A stretch of DNA of 64,000 bases from the NCBI GenBank assembly GCA_016789705.1, contig JAEUQR010000001.1, positions 1-64,000 on the forward strand. The letters run 5' to 3'. This stretch comes from Acidobacteriota bacterium. Lineage in GTDB: Bacteria > Acidobacteriota > Vicinamibacteria > Vicinamibacterales > UBA2999. Each line of letters begins with the position of its first letter. Position 1 is the stretch's first letter. A program made the translations under genes and the position numbers. Under the pieces are notes generated by a model, which saw only the letters and a list, made by a program, of their open reading frames with translations, made no database searches and was not told where the DNA came from. Positions 9,168-16,990 of this stretch are shown in pieces.

Positions 9168-12100
9168 ATGCCGCCGCGCTGGTTTCTGCTGGTGTACGCG
9201 CTTTCGGGCGCTGCCGCCCTCGTCTATGAAGTGGCGTGGACGCGCCTGATCACGCTGTCGCTCGGACACGGCGTGGCGGCGGCGAGTACCGTGCTCGCCG
9301 CGTTCATGGGCGGCCTGGCCATCGGCGCCGCGCTGGCAGGTCCGGCGAGCGACCGCGCGGCCCGCGGACGGGCCATGCGCATCTACGCCGGTCTCGAGGT
9401 GGCCATCGCCGTGCTCGCGCTGGCGATGCCACTCGGTCTCGCCGCCCTCGAACCGTTGCTGCGCGGTGCCTACGCGGACGGCGCGGGTGGCGCGACCTTT
9501 CCGCTCCTTCGTCTCGTGACAAGTGTCGTGCTGGTGGCCCTGCCCGCCGTGGCCATGGGGGCGACCTTCCCGTACGTCGCCCGCTGGTACGTGCCCGGCG
9601 CCGCCGCCGCCACGCGTGATGCCGGCGCCCTCTATGCCGCGAACACGGCCGGCGCCGCCGGTGGCGCACTGCTGACGGGCTTCGTCCTGCTGCCCTCCCT
9701 TGGGCTGCGGCTGACGACGTGGACGGGTGTGGCCCTGAACCTCGTCGTGGCGGCGGCCGCGTGGCACCTGAGCAGCCGCACCGCTGACGAACCCGCCATC
9801 GCTCCCGCTGCCGAGACGGCGCCGCCCACGCCCCGGGCCCCGAAGGCCGGACACCGGTCGAGCGCACCGGCCGTGGCCGTGCCGCGGCCCGTCCTCGCGG
9901 CGCTCGCCATGGCGGCGTCAGGTTTCCTCTCGCTCGGCCTGCAGCTCGTCTGGTCGCGCCTGCTCGCGCAGGTGCTCGGCCCGACGACCTACGCGTTCAG
10001 CCTCGTGGTCGCCATCTTCATCACCGGCCTCGCGCTCGGCGCGGTGGCCGGCCGCCGACTTGCCGTACGCGCGGCGCATCCCGTGGCGGGCCTCACGCTG
10101 GCGATGGCGGCGGCGACGCTGCTCGGCGCCGCGGCGGTCTGGACGATCGACGACGGCCTCAGGGCCATGGCGGCGGCCGTGGCCGCGCCCGAGGCCAGCT
10201 TCGAATCCGTGCTGCTTCGGCAGGTGCTCCTCGTCACCGCGTGGCTCCTGCCGCTCGCTCTGGCACTCGGCTGCGCCTTTCCGTTCGCGATTCGGACCGG
10301 CACCGGCGACGACCGCTCGCTCGGCGCCGATCTCGGGCTCATCTACGCACTGAACACGATTGGCGCGATTGCCGGCGCGCTCGCCGCCGGCTTCGTGCTG
10401 ATTCCAGCGCTCGGCCTGCACGGCAGCCTGCAGGCGCTCGGTGCCGGCGCGGCCGTGGCGGCGCTCGCGGTGCTGCTCGCCGGCCGGGCGGCGGGTGTCT
10501 CGCGCCTCGCGGCCCTGGTCGTGGCGGTCGCCGCGCTCGGCGCCAGCCTCGCGCTGCCGCGCTGGGATCAGGCGCTCTTCACGAGCGGCGCCTACAAGTA
10601 CGCCTCGGCGATGACCGCCGACGCGCTGCAGGTTTCGCTGAACGCGGGGCAATTGCCCTACTACAAGGAAGGCGCCACGGCCACCGTGGCCGTGCGCCAG
10701 GCCGCCGGCACGACCTCACTCGCCATCGACGGCAAGGTCGACGCCTCGAACGCCGGCGACATGCTGACCCAGCGCCTGCTCGCGCACGTGCCGCTGCTGC
10801 TCCACCCGAACCCGAAGCGGGTGGCCGTGCTCGGTCTTGGCAGCGGCGTGACGCTCGGCTCAGCGCTCACTCATCCGATCGACCAGGCGGACGTGCTCGA
10901 GATCTCACCGGAGGTGGCCGAGGCGTCGCGGTTCTTCGAACCCGAGAACGGCGCCGCGCTGCGCGACTCGCGCACGCGGCTCATCCTCGGCGACGGACGC
11001 ACGCACATCCTGCTCGGCCGCACGCAGTACGACGCCATCATCTCGGAGCCGTCGAACCCGTGGATGGCCGGCATCGCCTCGCTCTTCACCCGGGAGTTCT
11101 TCGAGGCCGCCCGGGTGCGCCTCACGCCCGGCGGCGTGCTCTGCCAGTGGGCGCACACCTACGACATCAGCGGCGACGACCTGAAATCGATCGTCGGCAC
11201 CTTCGCGAGTGTCTTCCCGGACGCGACGCTCTGGCTCGTGGGCGACGGCGACGTCCTGCTCATCGGGTCGAACCAGCCGCTCCTCGACCAGGTGGCGGCC
11301 ATCCCGTCCCGCCTGGCCGCGCGTGAGACCGCCGCGGCCAACCTGGCCACGGTGGGCGCCCGCGACGCCTTCGCGCTGACCTCCCTGCTCATGGCCGAAG
11401 GGGCAGGCGTCACCGCCTTCGCCGCCGGCGCCCGCCTCCAGACCGACGACTACGCGCCGGTCGAGTTCACCGGCCCGCGCGCGGTCTTCTCCCGCGGCGG
11501 CACCGACAACACCGCCGCGCTCCGGGCGCTCGCCGCCGAGCACCCTGTGGCCGTGGCGGTCGAGGCCCGCCGCACGGCGACGCCCGACGCCTGGCGTAAC
11601 CGCGGCTGGATGCTCTACGACGCCAGCGCGGCCACCGCCGCGTGGAACGACTTCGAGACCGCCGTGCGGCTGCAGCCGCGCGACGCCCGGGCCCTCGAGG
11701 GGCTGGTGCGGTCGGCGGCCATCGCCGGCCGGCAGGCCGAGACGCTGCGGACGCTTCAGACCGCCGCCGCGCCCCTCGACCACGTCGAGGCGCAGGTGGC
11801 CCTGTCGCGCTTTCTGGCTTCGGGTGGCCGGGTCGAGGACGCCGCCCGGGTTGCCTTCGCCGCCGTCGAGCGGCAGCCATCGAACGTCGCGGCGCTCGAA
11901 CAGCTCGCCTCGGTCCTCGCCGATGTCGGCGACAAGGAGCGTCTGCTGCCGGTGGTGTCACGTCTGCGGGCCATCGCGCCCACCGCCGACGCCACGCGGT
12001 ACTACGCCGCCAGCCTGCTCTTCATGGACGGCCGGACGGAGCAGGCGATCGCCGAAGCGCGGACGCTCGTGACCGGGAACCCGACACACGCCCGGGGCTA

Positions 12101-12347
12101 CAACCTGCTCGGCGCGGCACTCGCCACCCTCGGCCGCCGCGACGAGGCCCGGGAGGCCTTCCAGGCGTCGATCCGGATCGACCCGCGCGATCCGTCGACG
12201 TATACGAATCTCGCGCTGCTCGAACTCGAAGGCGGCAATCAGGCCGGCGGGCTCCAGCGCCTCGCCGAGGCCCTCACGCTCGATCCGGCATCGCCGGCTG
12301 CGCGCGAAGCGTTCACCCGCGAAATCGCCCGCGCCCCGCGTCGCTGA
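9168..12347 (+). CDS. Membrane-anchored spermidine-synthase-like methyltransferase-fold protein with TPR tail
   Basis: A 1,059-residue three-part protein. Residues 1 to about 470 form about 12-14 transmembrane helices resembling the MFS-like half of 'fused MFS/spermidine synthase' proteins. Residues about 475-730 carry the aminopropyltransferase/SAM-binding fold: VAVLGLGSGVTLGSALTH is the nucleotide-binding loop, DVLEISPEV follows the acidic ligand strand, and ISEPSNPWMAGIASLFTREF matches the spermidine synthase signature region. From about residue 800 to the end there are tetratricopeptide-type helical repeats (RGYNLLGAALATLGRRDEAR and similar). True spermidine synthase activity is uncertain because membrane-fused homologues have no assigned substrate. 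The TPR extension suggests a protein partner. Confidence 0.8.
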   Translation: MPPRWFLLVYALSGAAALVYEVAWTRLITLSLGHGVAAASTVLAAFMGGLAIGAALAGPASDRAARGRAMRIYAGLEVAIAVLALAMPLGLAALEPLLRGAYADGAGGATFPLLRLVTSVVLVALPAVAMGATFPYVARWYVPGAAAATRDAGALYAANTAGAAGGALLTGFVLLPSLGLRLTTWTGVALNLVVAAAAWHLSSRTADEPAIAPAAETAPPTPRAPKAGHRSSAPAVAVPRPVLAALAMAASGFLSLGLQLVWSRLLAQVLGPTTYAFSLVVAIFITGLALGAVAGRRLAVRAAHPVAGLTLAMAAATLLGAAAVWTIDDGLRAMAAAVAAPEASFESVLLRQVLLVTAWLLPLALALGCAFPFAIRTGTGDDRSLGADLGLIYALNTIGAIAGALAAGFVLIPALGLHGSLQALGAGAAVAALAVLLAGRAAGVSRLAALVVAVAALGASLALPRWDQALFTSGAYKYASAMTADALQVSLNAGQLPYYKEGATATVAVRQAAGTTSLAIDGKVDASNAGDMLTQRLLAHVPLLLHPNPKRVAVLGLGSGVTLGSALTHPIDQADVLEISPEVAEASRFFEPENGAALRDSRTRLILGDGRTHILLGRTQYDAIISEPSNPWMAGIASLFTREFFEAARVRLTPGGVLCQWAHTYDISGDDLKSIVGTFASVFPDATLWLVGDGDVLLIGSNQPLLDQVAAIPSRLAARETAAANLATVGARDAFALTSLLMAEGAGVTAFAAGARLQTDDYAPVEFTGPRAVFSRGGTDNTAALRALAAEHPVAVAVEARRTATPDAWRNRGWMLYDASAATAAWNDFETAVRLQPRDARALEGLVRSAAIAGRQAETLRTLQTAAAPLDHVEAQVALSRFLASGGRVEDAARVAFAAVERQPSNVAALEQLASVLADVGDKERLLPVVSRLRAIAPTADATRYYAASLLFMDGRTEQAIAEARTLVTGNPTHARGYNLLGAALATLGRRDEAREAFQASIRIDPRDPSTYTNLALLELEGGNQAGGLQRLAEALTLDPASPAAREAFTREIARAPRR

Positions 12348-12536
12348 GCCGTCGCGCGGCTGTCACACCGCATCCAAATCGACGAACGATGATCCAGTGC
12401 GGCGTCGATCCGCGCGGCTCATCTCGCACGGACTCCGGCCGATTACTGGCGCGCGCAGTGACGAATTGCGACCAATATCGATACGGCGTGAGGGCGTCGC
12501 CTCGGGAATCTCGCCTATACGAGCAGCGGCGCTGCG

Positions 12537-12550
12537 GGCACGGAACTTGC
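12537..12550 (+). promoter_or_regulatory. Candidate sigma-54 promoter of the small protein gene
   Basis: GGCACGGAACTTGC has GG and GC separated by exactly 10 bp and matches the -24/-12 consensus TGGCACG-N4-TTGC at nearly every position. The start would be near 12562, just before the AGGAGA ribosome site, giving a leader of about 15 nt. GAATTGC at 12463-12469 lies about 70 bp upstream, in the zone where activators bind. It recurs at 58172-58178 upstream of another candidate. Confidence 0.6.
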
Positions 12551-12576
12551 GAGCGCATTGACAGGAGAGCGTGATT

Positions 12577-12798
12577 ATGAGTGTGGTGAAGCTCCTGGGA
12601 TTCGGCACGATGCCCTGCGGATGTGTCATCGGCCGCTACCGCGACGTGGCCAGCACCCGCGAGGTGGTCTACGTCGAGGAGAAGGGCCCGCAGTGCGCGA
12701 GCGCGGCGCATCGCCAGAACCACACGATTTCCGCGCAGCGCGACGGACGCACGGCTGATGGCTACCAGCCGGCCGTGGCCGCCATGCGCGCCTCGTAG
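12577..12798 (+). CDS. Small cysteine-containing protein, unknown function
   Basis: A 73-residue protein that I do not recognise. It starts MSVVKLLGFGTMPCGCVIGR and contains a CGC motif, a third Cys (GPQCASAAHRQNHT) and several conserved-looking His and Arg residues. C-G-C followed later by C-x-n-H could bind a metal or form a disulfide (inference). ATG 12577 is preceded by AGGAGA with 7-nt spacing; the in-frame GTG at 12571 is too close to that site. The gene stands alone behind a strong sigma-54-like promoter, which suggests conditional expression under nitrogen or stress control. Confidence 0.7.
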   Translation: MSVVKLLGFGTMPCGCVIGRYRDVASTREVVYVEEKGPQCASAAHRQNHTISAQRDGRTADGYQPAVAAMRAS

Positions 12799-12852
12799 CC
12801 GCCCGCACCGCAGCCGCCCGCCCGGGCGCTGTACTCCCTCGCGCGAAGGCGG

Positions 12853-12858
12853 TACAAT
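12853..12858 (+). promoter_or_regulatory. -10 element (TACAAT) of the methyltransferase gene
   Basis: TACAAT ends 8 nt before GTG 12867, so the transcript is expected to begin at or within 2 nt of the start codon. Confidence 0.55.
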
Positions 12859-12866
12859 CCGCCCGC

Positions 12867-13766
12867 GTGCCTTCTCGCGTTCCCCGCCCTTACGACACCG
12901 TCCAGGCCGGACGGGCCACGATTACATTCTTCCTCGGTGACTGTGTCGAGGTGCTGGGCGCCTTGCCCGAGCACAAGGTGGACGTGGTCGTCACCTCCCC
13001 GCCCTACAACCTCGGCATCCGCTACCGCACCTACGACGACGGCCAGCCGCGCCACGAGTACCTCGAGTGGACCGACCGCTGGGTGGCGGCCGTGGCGCGG
13101 GCACTCGCCCGGCAGGGCTCGCTCTTCCTGAACGTCGGGGCGAAGCCGACCGACCCGTGGACCGCGCTCGACGTCGCGCAGGCCGTGCGGCCGCACCTCC
13201 ACCTCCAGAACATCATCCACTGGGTGAAGTCGATCGCCATCGACCAGGCCGCTGCCGGCGGCCGGGCCGGGCTCACGGACGACCTGGCGGTCGGCCACTA
13301 CAAGCCCATCAACTCGACCCGGTTCCTGAACGACTGCCACGAGTTCCTGTTCCACTTCACGCCCGACGGCACGACCCGGCTCGACCGGCTCGCCCTCGGC
13401 GTCAAATACCAGGACCCGTCGAACGTGGCGCGCTGGCGCGGCGGCTCGGGCGGCCGCCGCTGCCGCGGCAACACCTGGTTCGTGCCCTACGAGACCATCC
13501 AGAACCGCGAGAAGGACCGCCCCCACCCCGCCACCTTCCCGCCACGCCTGCCGGAGTACTGCCTGAAGCTGCACGGGCTCAGACCCGACCTGACCGTGGC
13601 CGACCCGTTCCTCGGCCTCGGCTCGACGCTGGTGGCCTGCGCCCGGCTGGGCGTGCACGGCCTCGGCATCGAACTCGACGAGCACTACCTCAAGGAAGCC
13701 ATCGCGCGCGTGCGGGCGGCGGTCGACGCGCCGGCCGGCAGGAGCCGGCGGCGGTCTGCGGTATAG
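12867..13766 (+). CDS. Orphan DNA methyltransferase (N4-cytosine/N6-adenine, beta-type order)
   Basis: Transfers a methyl group from S-adenosylmethionine to an exocyclic amino group in DNA. The catalytic motif IV is TSPPYN (about residues 47-52); SPPY is the form most often seen in N4-cytosine enzymes, although N6-adenine enzymes also use it. The SAM-binding motif DPFLGLGSTLVA comes near the C-terminus (about residue 250), followed by GIELDEHYL, so catalytic-before-SAM order defines the beta group. The length of 299 residues is normal. No restriction endonuclease, specificity subunit or Vsr gene is adjacent, so it may have an epigenetic role. The GTG start is supported by the promoter position. 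Its TAG stop overlaps the -10 box of the next gene. Confidence 0.85.
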   Translation: MPSRVPRPYDTVQAGRATITFFLGDCVEVLGALPEHKVDVVVTSPPYNLGIRYRTYDDGQPRHEYLEWTDRWVAAVARALARQGSLFLNVGAKPTDPWTALDVAQAVRPHLHLQNIIHWVKSIAIDQAAAGGRAGLTDDLAVGHYKPINSTRFLNDCHEFLFHFTPDGTTRLDRLALGVKYQDPSNVARWRGGSGGRRCRGNTWFVPYETIQNREKDRPHPATFPPRLPEYCLKLHGLRPDLTVADPFLGLGSTLVACARLGVHGLGIELDEHYLKEAIARVRAAVDAPAGRSRRRSAV

Positions 13767-13767
13767 T
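13762..13767 (+). promoter_or_regulatory. -10 element (TATAGT) of the peroxiredoxin gene
   Basis: TATAGT overlaps the TAG stop of the methyltransferase gene and ends 7 nt before ATG 13775, implying a leaderless or nearly leaderless transcript. Confidence 0.55.
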
Positions 13768-13774
13768 CTCGCGC

Positions 13775-14383
13775 ATGTCACCACGCTCGCTGTACCTCTG
13801 GGTCAGCGTGCTTGCCGTGCTGGCTGCGGTGCCCGTTCCGGGCGCCCTGGCACAGACGGCAGGCGCGACCGCGGCGCCGACCCCGCCGCCTCCGCCCCCA
13901 CCGCTGGTGAAGGTCGGGCAGCCGATGCCCGATTTCACCCTGCCCTACCTCGAACCGGCGCCCGATGGCGGCCGTCCGGCCTCGAAGACGGCGACGCTCT
14001 CGTCGCTCAAGGGCAAGTCGTCGGTGGTCATCGCGTTCTTCCCGGCGGCGTTCTCGCCTGGTTGAACGACCGAGATGTCCCGGTACCGGGACAACTACGC
14101 GCAGTTCGGCGCCAACAACGCCCAGGTCTATGGCGTGAGCGTCGATTCCACCTGGTCCAACAAAGCATTCCGAGAACAGATGGGCCTGGACTTTCCGTTG
14201 CTGTCTGATTTCAAGCGCGACTACACCCGCTCGCTCGGTGTGCTCGACGAGACCTCAGGCATGGCGCGCCGCGTGACCTTCGTGGTCGATGACGCCGGCA
14301 TCGTGCGGCACATCGATCTGGCGGCAGATGCGCTGGATCCGACCGGCGCGCTCGGCGTCTGCTCGCTCCTGAAGAAGAAGTAG
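13775..14383 (+). CDS. Exported selenocysteine peroxiredoxin (in-frame TGA at the peroxidatic position)
   Basis: Reduces peroxides through an active-site thiol or selenol (AhpC/TSA, thioredoxin fold). Read through the TGA at 14063-14065, the product has 202 residues: signal peptide (MSPRSLYLWVSVLAVLAAVP ... ALAQ), a proline-rich linker, then the domain with VGQPMPDFTLP, SSVVIAFFPAAFSPG-U-TTEM and VYGVSVDSTWSNKAFREQMG. In family members the residue in (T/S)PG-C-T is the catalytic cysteine; here that codon, 97, is TGA. Sequence beyond the TGA stays in the same frame and family to the TAG at 14383. The only other cysteine is residue 196 (GVCSLLKKK), a possible resolving residue. A hairpin fitting a bacterial SECIS starts 10 nt after the TGA. 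Without recoding, a 96-residue fragment and an orphan 102-residue ORF would result. A nonsense mutation is the alternative. Confidence 0.85.
14076..14093 (+). promoter_or_regulatory. Putative bacterial SECIS hairpin
   Basis: TGTCCCGGTACCGGGACA is a perfect 18-nt palindrome that can form a 7-bp stem with a GUAC loop (14083-14086). Bacterial SECIS elements lie in the coding region directly after the UGA, with the apical loop about 16-37 nt away and a G in its first two positions. Here 17 nt separate the UGA from a loop beginning GU. SelB would bind it to deliver Sec-tRNA. Confidence 0.75.
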
Positions 14384-14489
14384 CCGGCGGTGGGGGCCAG
14401 GGCCGCCGCGGCGCTGGCCCCACCGTGGTATTCGCTGCACGCATAACTCCCGCCGTCAGATCGCGTTAGGTCCATCTCGCCTGAGTATG

Positions 14490-14495
14490 TATACT
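14490..14495 (+). promoter_or_regulatory. -10 element (TATACT) of the LysR gene
   Basis: TATACT lies 19 nt before the TTG start. The short leader contains a GGGAGA ribosome-binding site at 14503-14508. Confidence 0.5.
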
Positions 14496-14514
14496 CTGTG
14501 GCGGGAGACGCCGT

Positions 14515-15417
14515 TTGGACCTACGCCAGCTCGAGATCATCCGCGCCATCGCCGAAACCGGTTCCTTCACCGCCGCCGGGCACAAACTCCACGTCTCGCA
14601 GTCGGCCATCAGCCGCCAGATCCTCCTGCTCGAGGACGAGCTGAAGACGCCGGTGTTCCTCCGCATCGGCCGCCGTATCCGCATCACACCGGCCGGCGAG
14701 TCGCTGCTGCAACTGAGTCACCGCGTCTTCCAGGACCTGACCGACACCGTCGCGACGATCAGCGACAGCCAGGAAACGCTGCGCGGCACGGTGCGCATCC
14801 TCGGCGGCATGACCGTGTGCCTCTACGTCTTCCCGACGCTGCTCTCGGAGCTCACGCGCCAGCACCCGGGCATCGACGTGAAGATCATGAGTGACCCGAC
14901 CGAGCGCTGCATCCAGCACCTCAGGGCCGGCACTGGTGACGTGGCGCTGCTCACGCTGCCCATCAAGGACGCCGACATGGTGACGGTGCCGGTGCTCCAG
15001 GAAGAGCTGCTGGTCGTGACCTCGGCCAAACATCCGCTCACCAAAAAGCGCAAGGTGAACGCGCAGGATCTGGCCACGCAGCCGTTCGTGCTCTTCGAAT
15101 CGGGGTCGAACACGAGGCGCGTCGTCGACGAGTTCTTCGCCTCCTCCGGCATCGAGCCGCGCATCGTGATGGAGACCGAGAACGTCGAGATCCTGAAGGC
15201 GCTCGTGCGCCACGGCCTCGGCATCACGATCGTGTCGTACCAGTCGGTGGCCCGCGACGTGGCGAGCGGCCACCTCTACTGCGCCCGCATCGACGGCCGC
15301 CCGCTCATTCGCGAAACCGGCTGGGTCTACCCGAAGATGAGCCGCACGCCGCGCGCCGTGGACGAAGTGATCAAGGCGTTCGAGAAGGTGCGGCCCCGCC
15401 TTCGCCTGGCGCCCTAG
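14515..15417 (+). CDS. LysR family transcriptional regulator
   Basis: A DNA-binding regulator of 300 residues, normal for the family. The N-terminal winged helix is clear (LRQLEIIRAIAETGSFTAAG, then LHVSQSAISRQILLLEDELK), followed by the periplasmic-binding-protein-like effector domain (TVRILGGMTVCLYVFPTLLS onward). TTG 14515 begins exactly at the conserved MDLRQLE and is preceded by GGGAGA, so it is preferred over any internal ATG. It is convergent with the aminotransferase gene and the stop codons overlap. The effector and targets cannot be read from the sequence. Confidence 0.88.
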   Translation: MDLRQLEIIRAIAETGSFTAAGHKLHVSQSAISRQILLLEDELKTPVFLRIGRRIRITPAGESLLQLSHRVFQDLTDTVATISDSQETLRGTVRILGGMTVCLYVFPTLLSELTRQHPGIDVKIMSDPTERCIQHLRAGTGDVALLTLPIKDADMVTVPVLQEELLVVTSAKHPLTKKRKVNAQDLATQPFVLFESGSNTRRVVDEFFASSGIEPRIVMETENVEILKALVRHGLGITIVSYQSVARDVASGHLYCARIDGRPLIRETGWVYPKMSRTPRAVDEVIKAFEKVRPRLRLAP

Positions 15418-16613
15418 CGGGCCGTGGCCGCGACGCCGGCGTCGGCCAGCACGCGGCCGAGCGTGGCCACCGCGTCGGCAATCTCGTCGGTGGTCAGCGT
15501 GACGAAGCTGAGACGCATCGTGCGCACGTCGGGCGCGGCCGCATAGAACGGCGCGCCCGGCACGAACGCCACGCCGGCCTCGACCGCCTTCGTCAGCAGC
15601 GGCATCGTGTCGAAGCCCTCCGGCAGCCGCACCCAGAAGAACATGCCGCCGCGCGGTACCTGATAGGTCGTGCCGGCCGGCATGTGCGCCGCCAGCGCCG
15701 TCGCCATCGCGTCGCGCTGCCGGCGATACCGCGCGCGAATCGTCGGCACGTGCGTGTCGAGAAAGCCGTCCTTGATCACTTCGTAGACCACGCGCTGGTT
15801 GAACCCGGGCGTGTGGAGGTCGGCGGCCTGCTTGGCTGACAGGATGCGGGTGTAGAGCGCCTTCGGCGCCACCAGGAAGCCGAGGCGGAAGCCCGGCGTC
15901 AGCACCTTGGAGAACGAGCCCAGGTAGATGGCGCCCTCCGGCCAGCGCGAGGTCATCGACGGCGGCGGCGCCTGGTCGAACCAGAGCTCGCCGTAGGGGT
16001 TGTCTTCGATGATCGGCACGCCGGCCGACTGCGCCGCCGCGACGATGGCGTCGCGGCGCGCATCGGAGATCTGTCCGCCCGTCGGATTCTGGAAGTTCGG
16101 CAGCAGATAGGCGAAGCGGGTGCCGGGTGCGCGCGTGGCGAGCGTGGCCACCGAGTTCGCCGTCGGGCCTTCGGCGTCGCCATCGAGGCTCACGAACGAC
16201 GGCTCGTAGGGCATGTAGGCCTGGAGGGCGCCCAGGTAGGTGGGCGCCTCGACGGCCACCGGCGCGCCGGCGTCGATGAACACCTTGCCGACGAGCTCGA
16301 GGCCCTGCTGCGACCCGGTCGTGATGAGCACCTGATCGGCCGACACGGTGTAGCCAGGCCGCGAGAGGCTCGCCGCCACCCACTCGCGCAGTGGGGTGAA
16401 GCCTTCGCTGGCGGCATACTGCAGCGCCGCCTTGGGCTGCTGGCTGAGCACGGTGTCGCAGGCCGCGCGAATCGCCTCCACCGGGAAGGTCTCGGGCGAC
16501 GGCAGGCCGCCGGCCATCGACTTCACGCCGGGACGTTCGGCCACTTTGAGGATTTCGCGCAGGATCGACGGGTTCATGCGCTCGCAACGGTGGGCCAGGG
16601 TCCAGACGCTCAT
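15414..16613 (-). CDS. PLP-dependent aminotransferase, class I/II (LysN/2-aminoadipate type)
   Basis: A cytoplasmic fold-type I transaminase of 399 residues. Visible features are the N-terminal SILREILKVAERPGVKSMAG, the PLP-phosphate region TTGSQQGLEL, LLPNFQNPTGGQIS with the substrate-binding Asn-Pro, IEDNPYGELWFD with the PLP-binding Asp, and YLGSFSKVLTPGFRLGFLV with the Schiff-base lysine. The PNFQNPTG and EDNPYGEL pattern is typical of 2-aminoadipate/kynurenine-type aminotransferases with broad specificity. ATG 16613 follows TGAGGACC and fits the family N-terminus. The stop overlaps that of the convergent LysR gene in a CTAG. Confidence 0.85.
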   Translation of the reverse strand: MSVWTLAHRCERMNPSILREILKVAERPGVKSMAGGLPSPETFPVEAIRAACDTVLSQQPKAALQYAASEGFTPLREWVAASLSRPGYTVSADQVLITTGSQQGLELVGKVFIDAGAPVAVEAPTYLGALQAYMPYEPSFVSLDGDAEGPTANSVATLATRAPGTRFAYLLPNFQNPTGGQISDARRDAIVAAAQSAGVPIIEDNPYGELWFDQAPPPSMTSRWPEGAIYLGSFSKVLTPGFRLGFLVAPKALYTRILSAKQAADLHTPGFNQRVVYEVIKDGFLDTHVPTIRARYRRQRDAMATALAAHMPAGTTYQVPRGGMFFWVRLPEGFDTMPLLTKAVEAGVAFVPGAPFYAAAPDVRTMRLSFVTLTTDEIADAVATLGRVLADAGVAATAR

Positions 16614-16640
16614 GTTCAGGTCCTCAGGAAAGGTGCTTCG

Positions 16641-16646
16641 ATTATA
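16641..16646 (-). promoter_or_regulatory. -10 element (TATAAT) of the aminotransferase gene
   Basis: A perfect TATAAT on the minus strand, 27 nt before ATG 16613. It gives a short leader of about 20 nt that contains the ribosome-binding site. Confidence 0.6.
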
Positions 16647-16757
16647 CGGACCGCGGCTCAGATGCGAATGACGCATCGGTGCAATTCGATCATTCTATTT
16701 TTCGTCTGGATGGCGGACCGCTACGATCGCCGTCCGTCTTTCCTGGAGGGCCATCCC

Positions 16758-16934
16758 ATGTCACCGAGTCCCGACCGCGTCATCAGCATCGCACTGAGCG
16801 ACGACGTGTGGCGTGCGTTCACGCAGGCACAGCCGGAGCCCGTGTCCTGGCTGAAGTCGCGCATCCTCGAGTCGATCGAAGCGTCGCGCCACGGCGCCGG
16901 CGACGCGTCCGCGCAGCCGATCGGCCGCGCCTAG
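16758..16934 (+). CDS. Small protein, unknown function (possible ribbon-helix-helix-like)
   Basis: A 58-residue protein preceded by GGAGGG at 16745-16750 with 7-nt spacing. The sequence begins MSPSPDRVISIALSDDVWRA. A short beta-strand-like stretch (RVISIAL) followed by two helices (SDDVWRAFT, SWLKSRILESIEA) is the layout of small ribbon-helix-helix DNA-binding proteins, but I see no clear family signature. No toxin-like partner is adjacent. It is convergent with the VWFA gene. Confidence 0.55.
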   Translation: MSPSPDRVISIALSDDVWRAFTQAQPEPVSWLKSRILESIEASRHGAGDASAQPIGRA

Positions 16935-16990
16935 TCTGTCCGCGCGGGCGGCGGGTTCATGCCGCCCCGCGTCTCACCCCGTCCGGGGCG

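Noticed and set aside
14075-14383. Separate short gene downstream of the peroxiredoxin TGA
   Set aside because: Its first residues are the continuation of the peroxiredoxin motif (TTEM) and it lacks a ribosome site. Recoding of the TGA explains it better.
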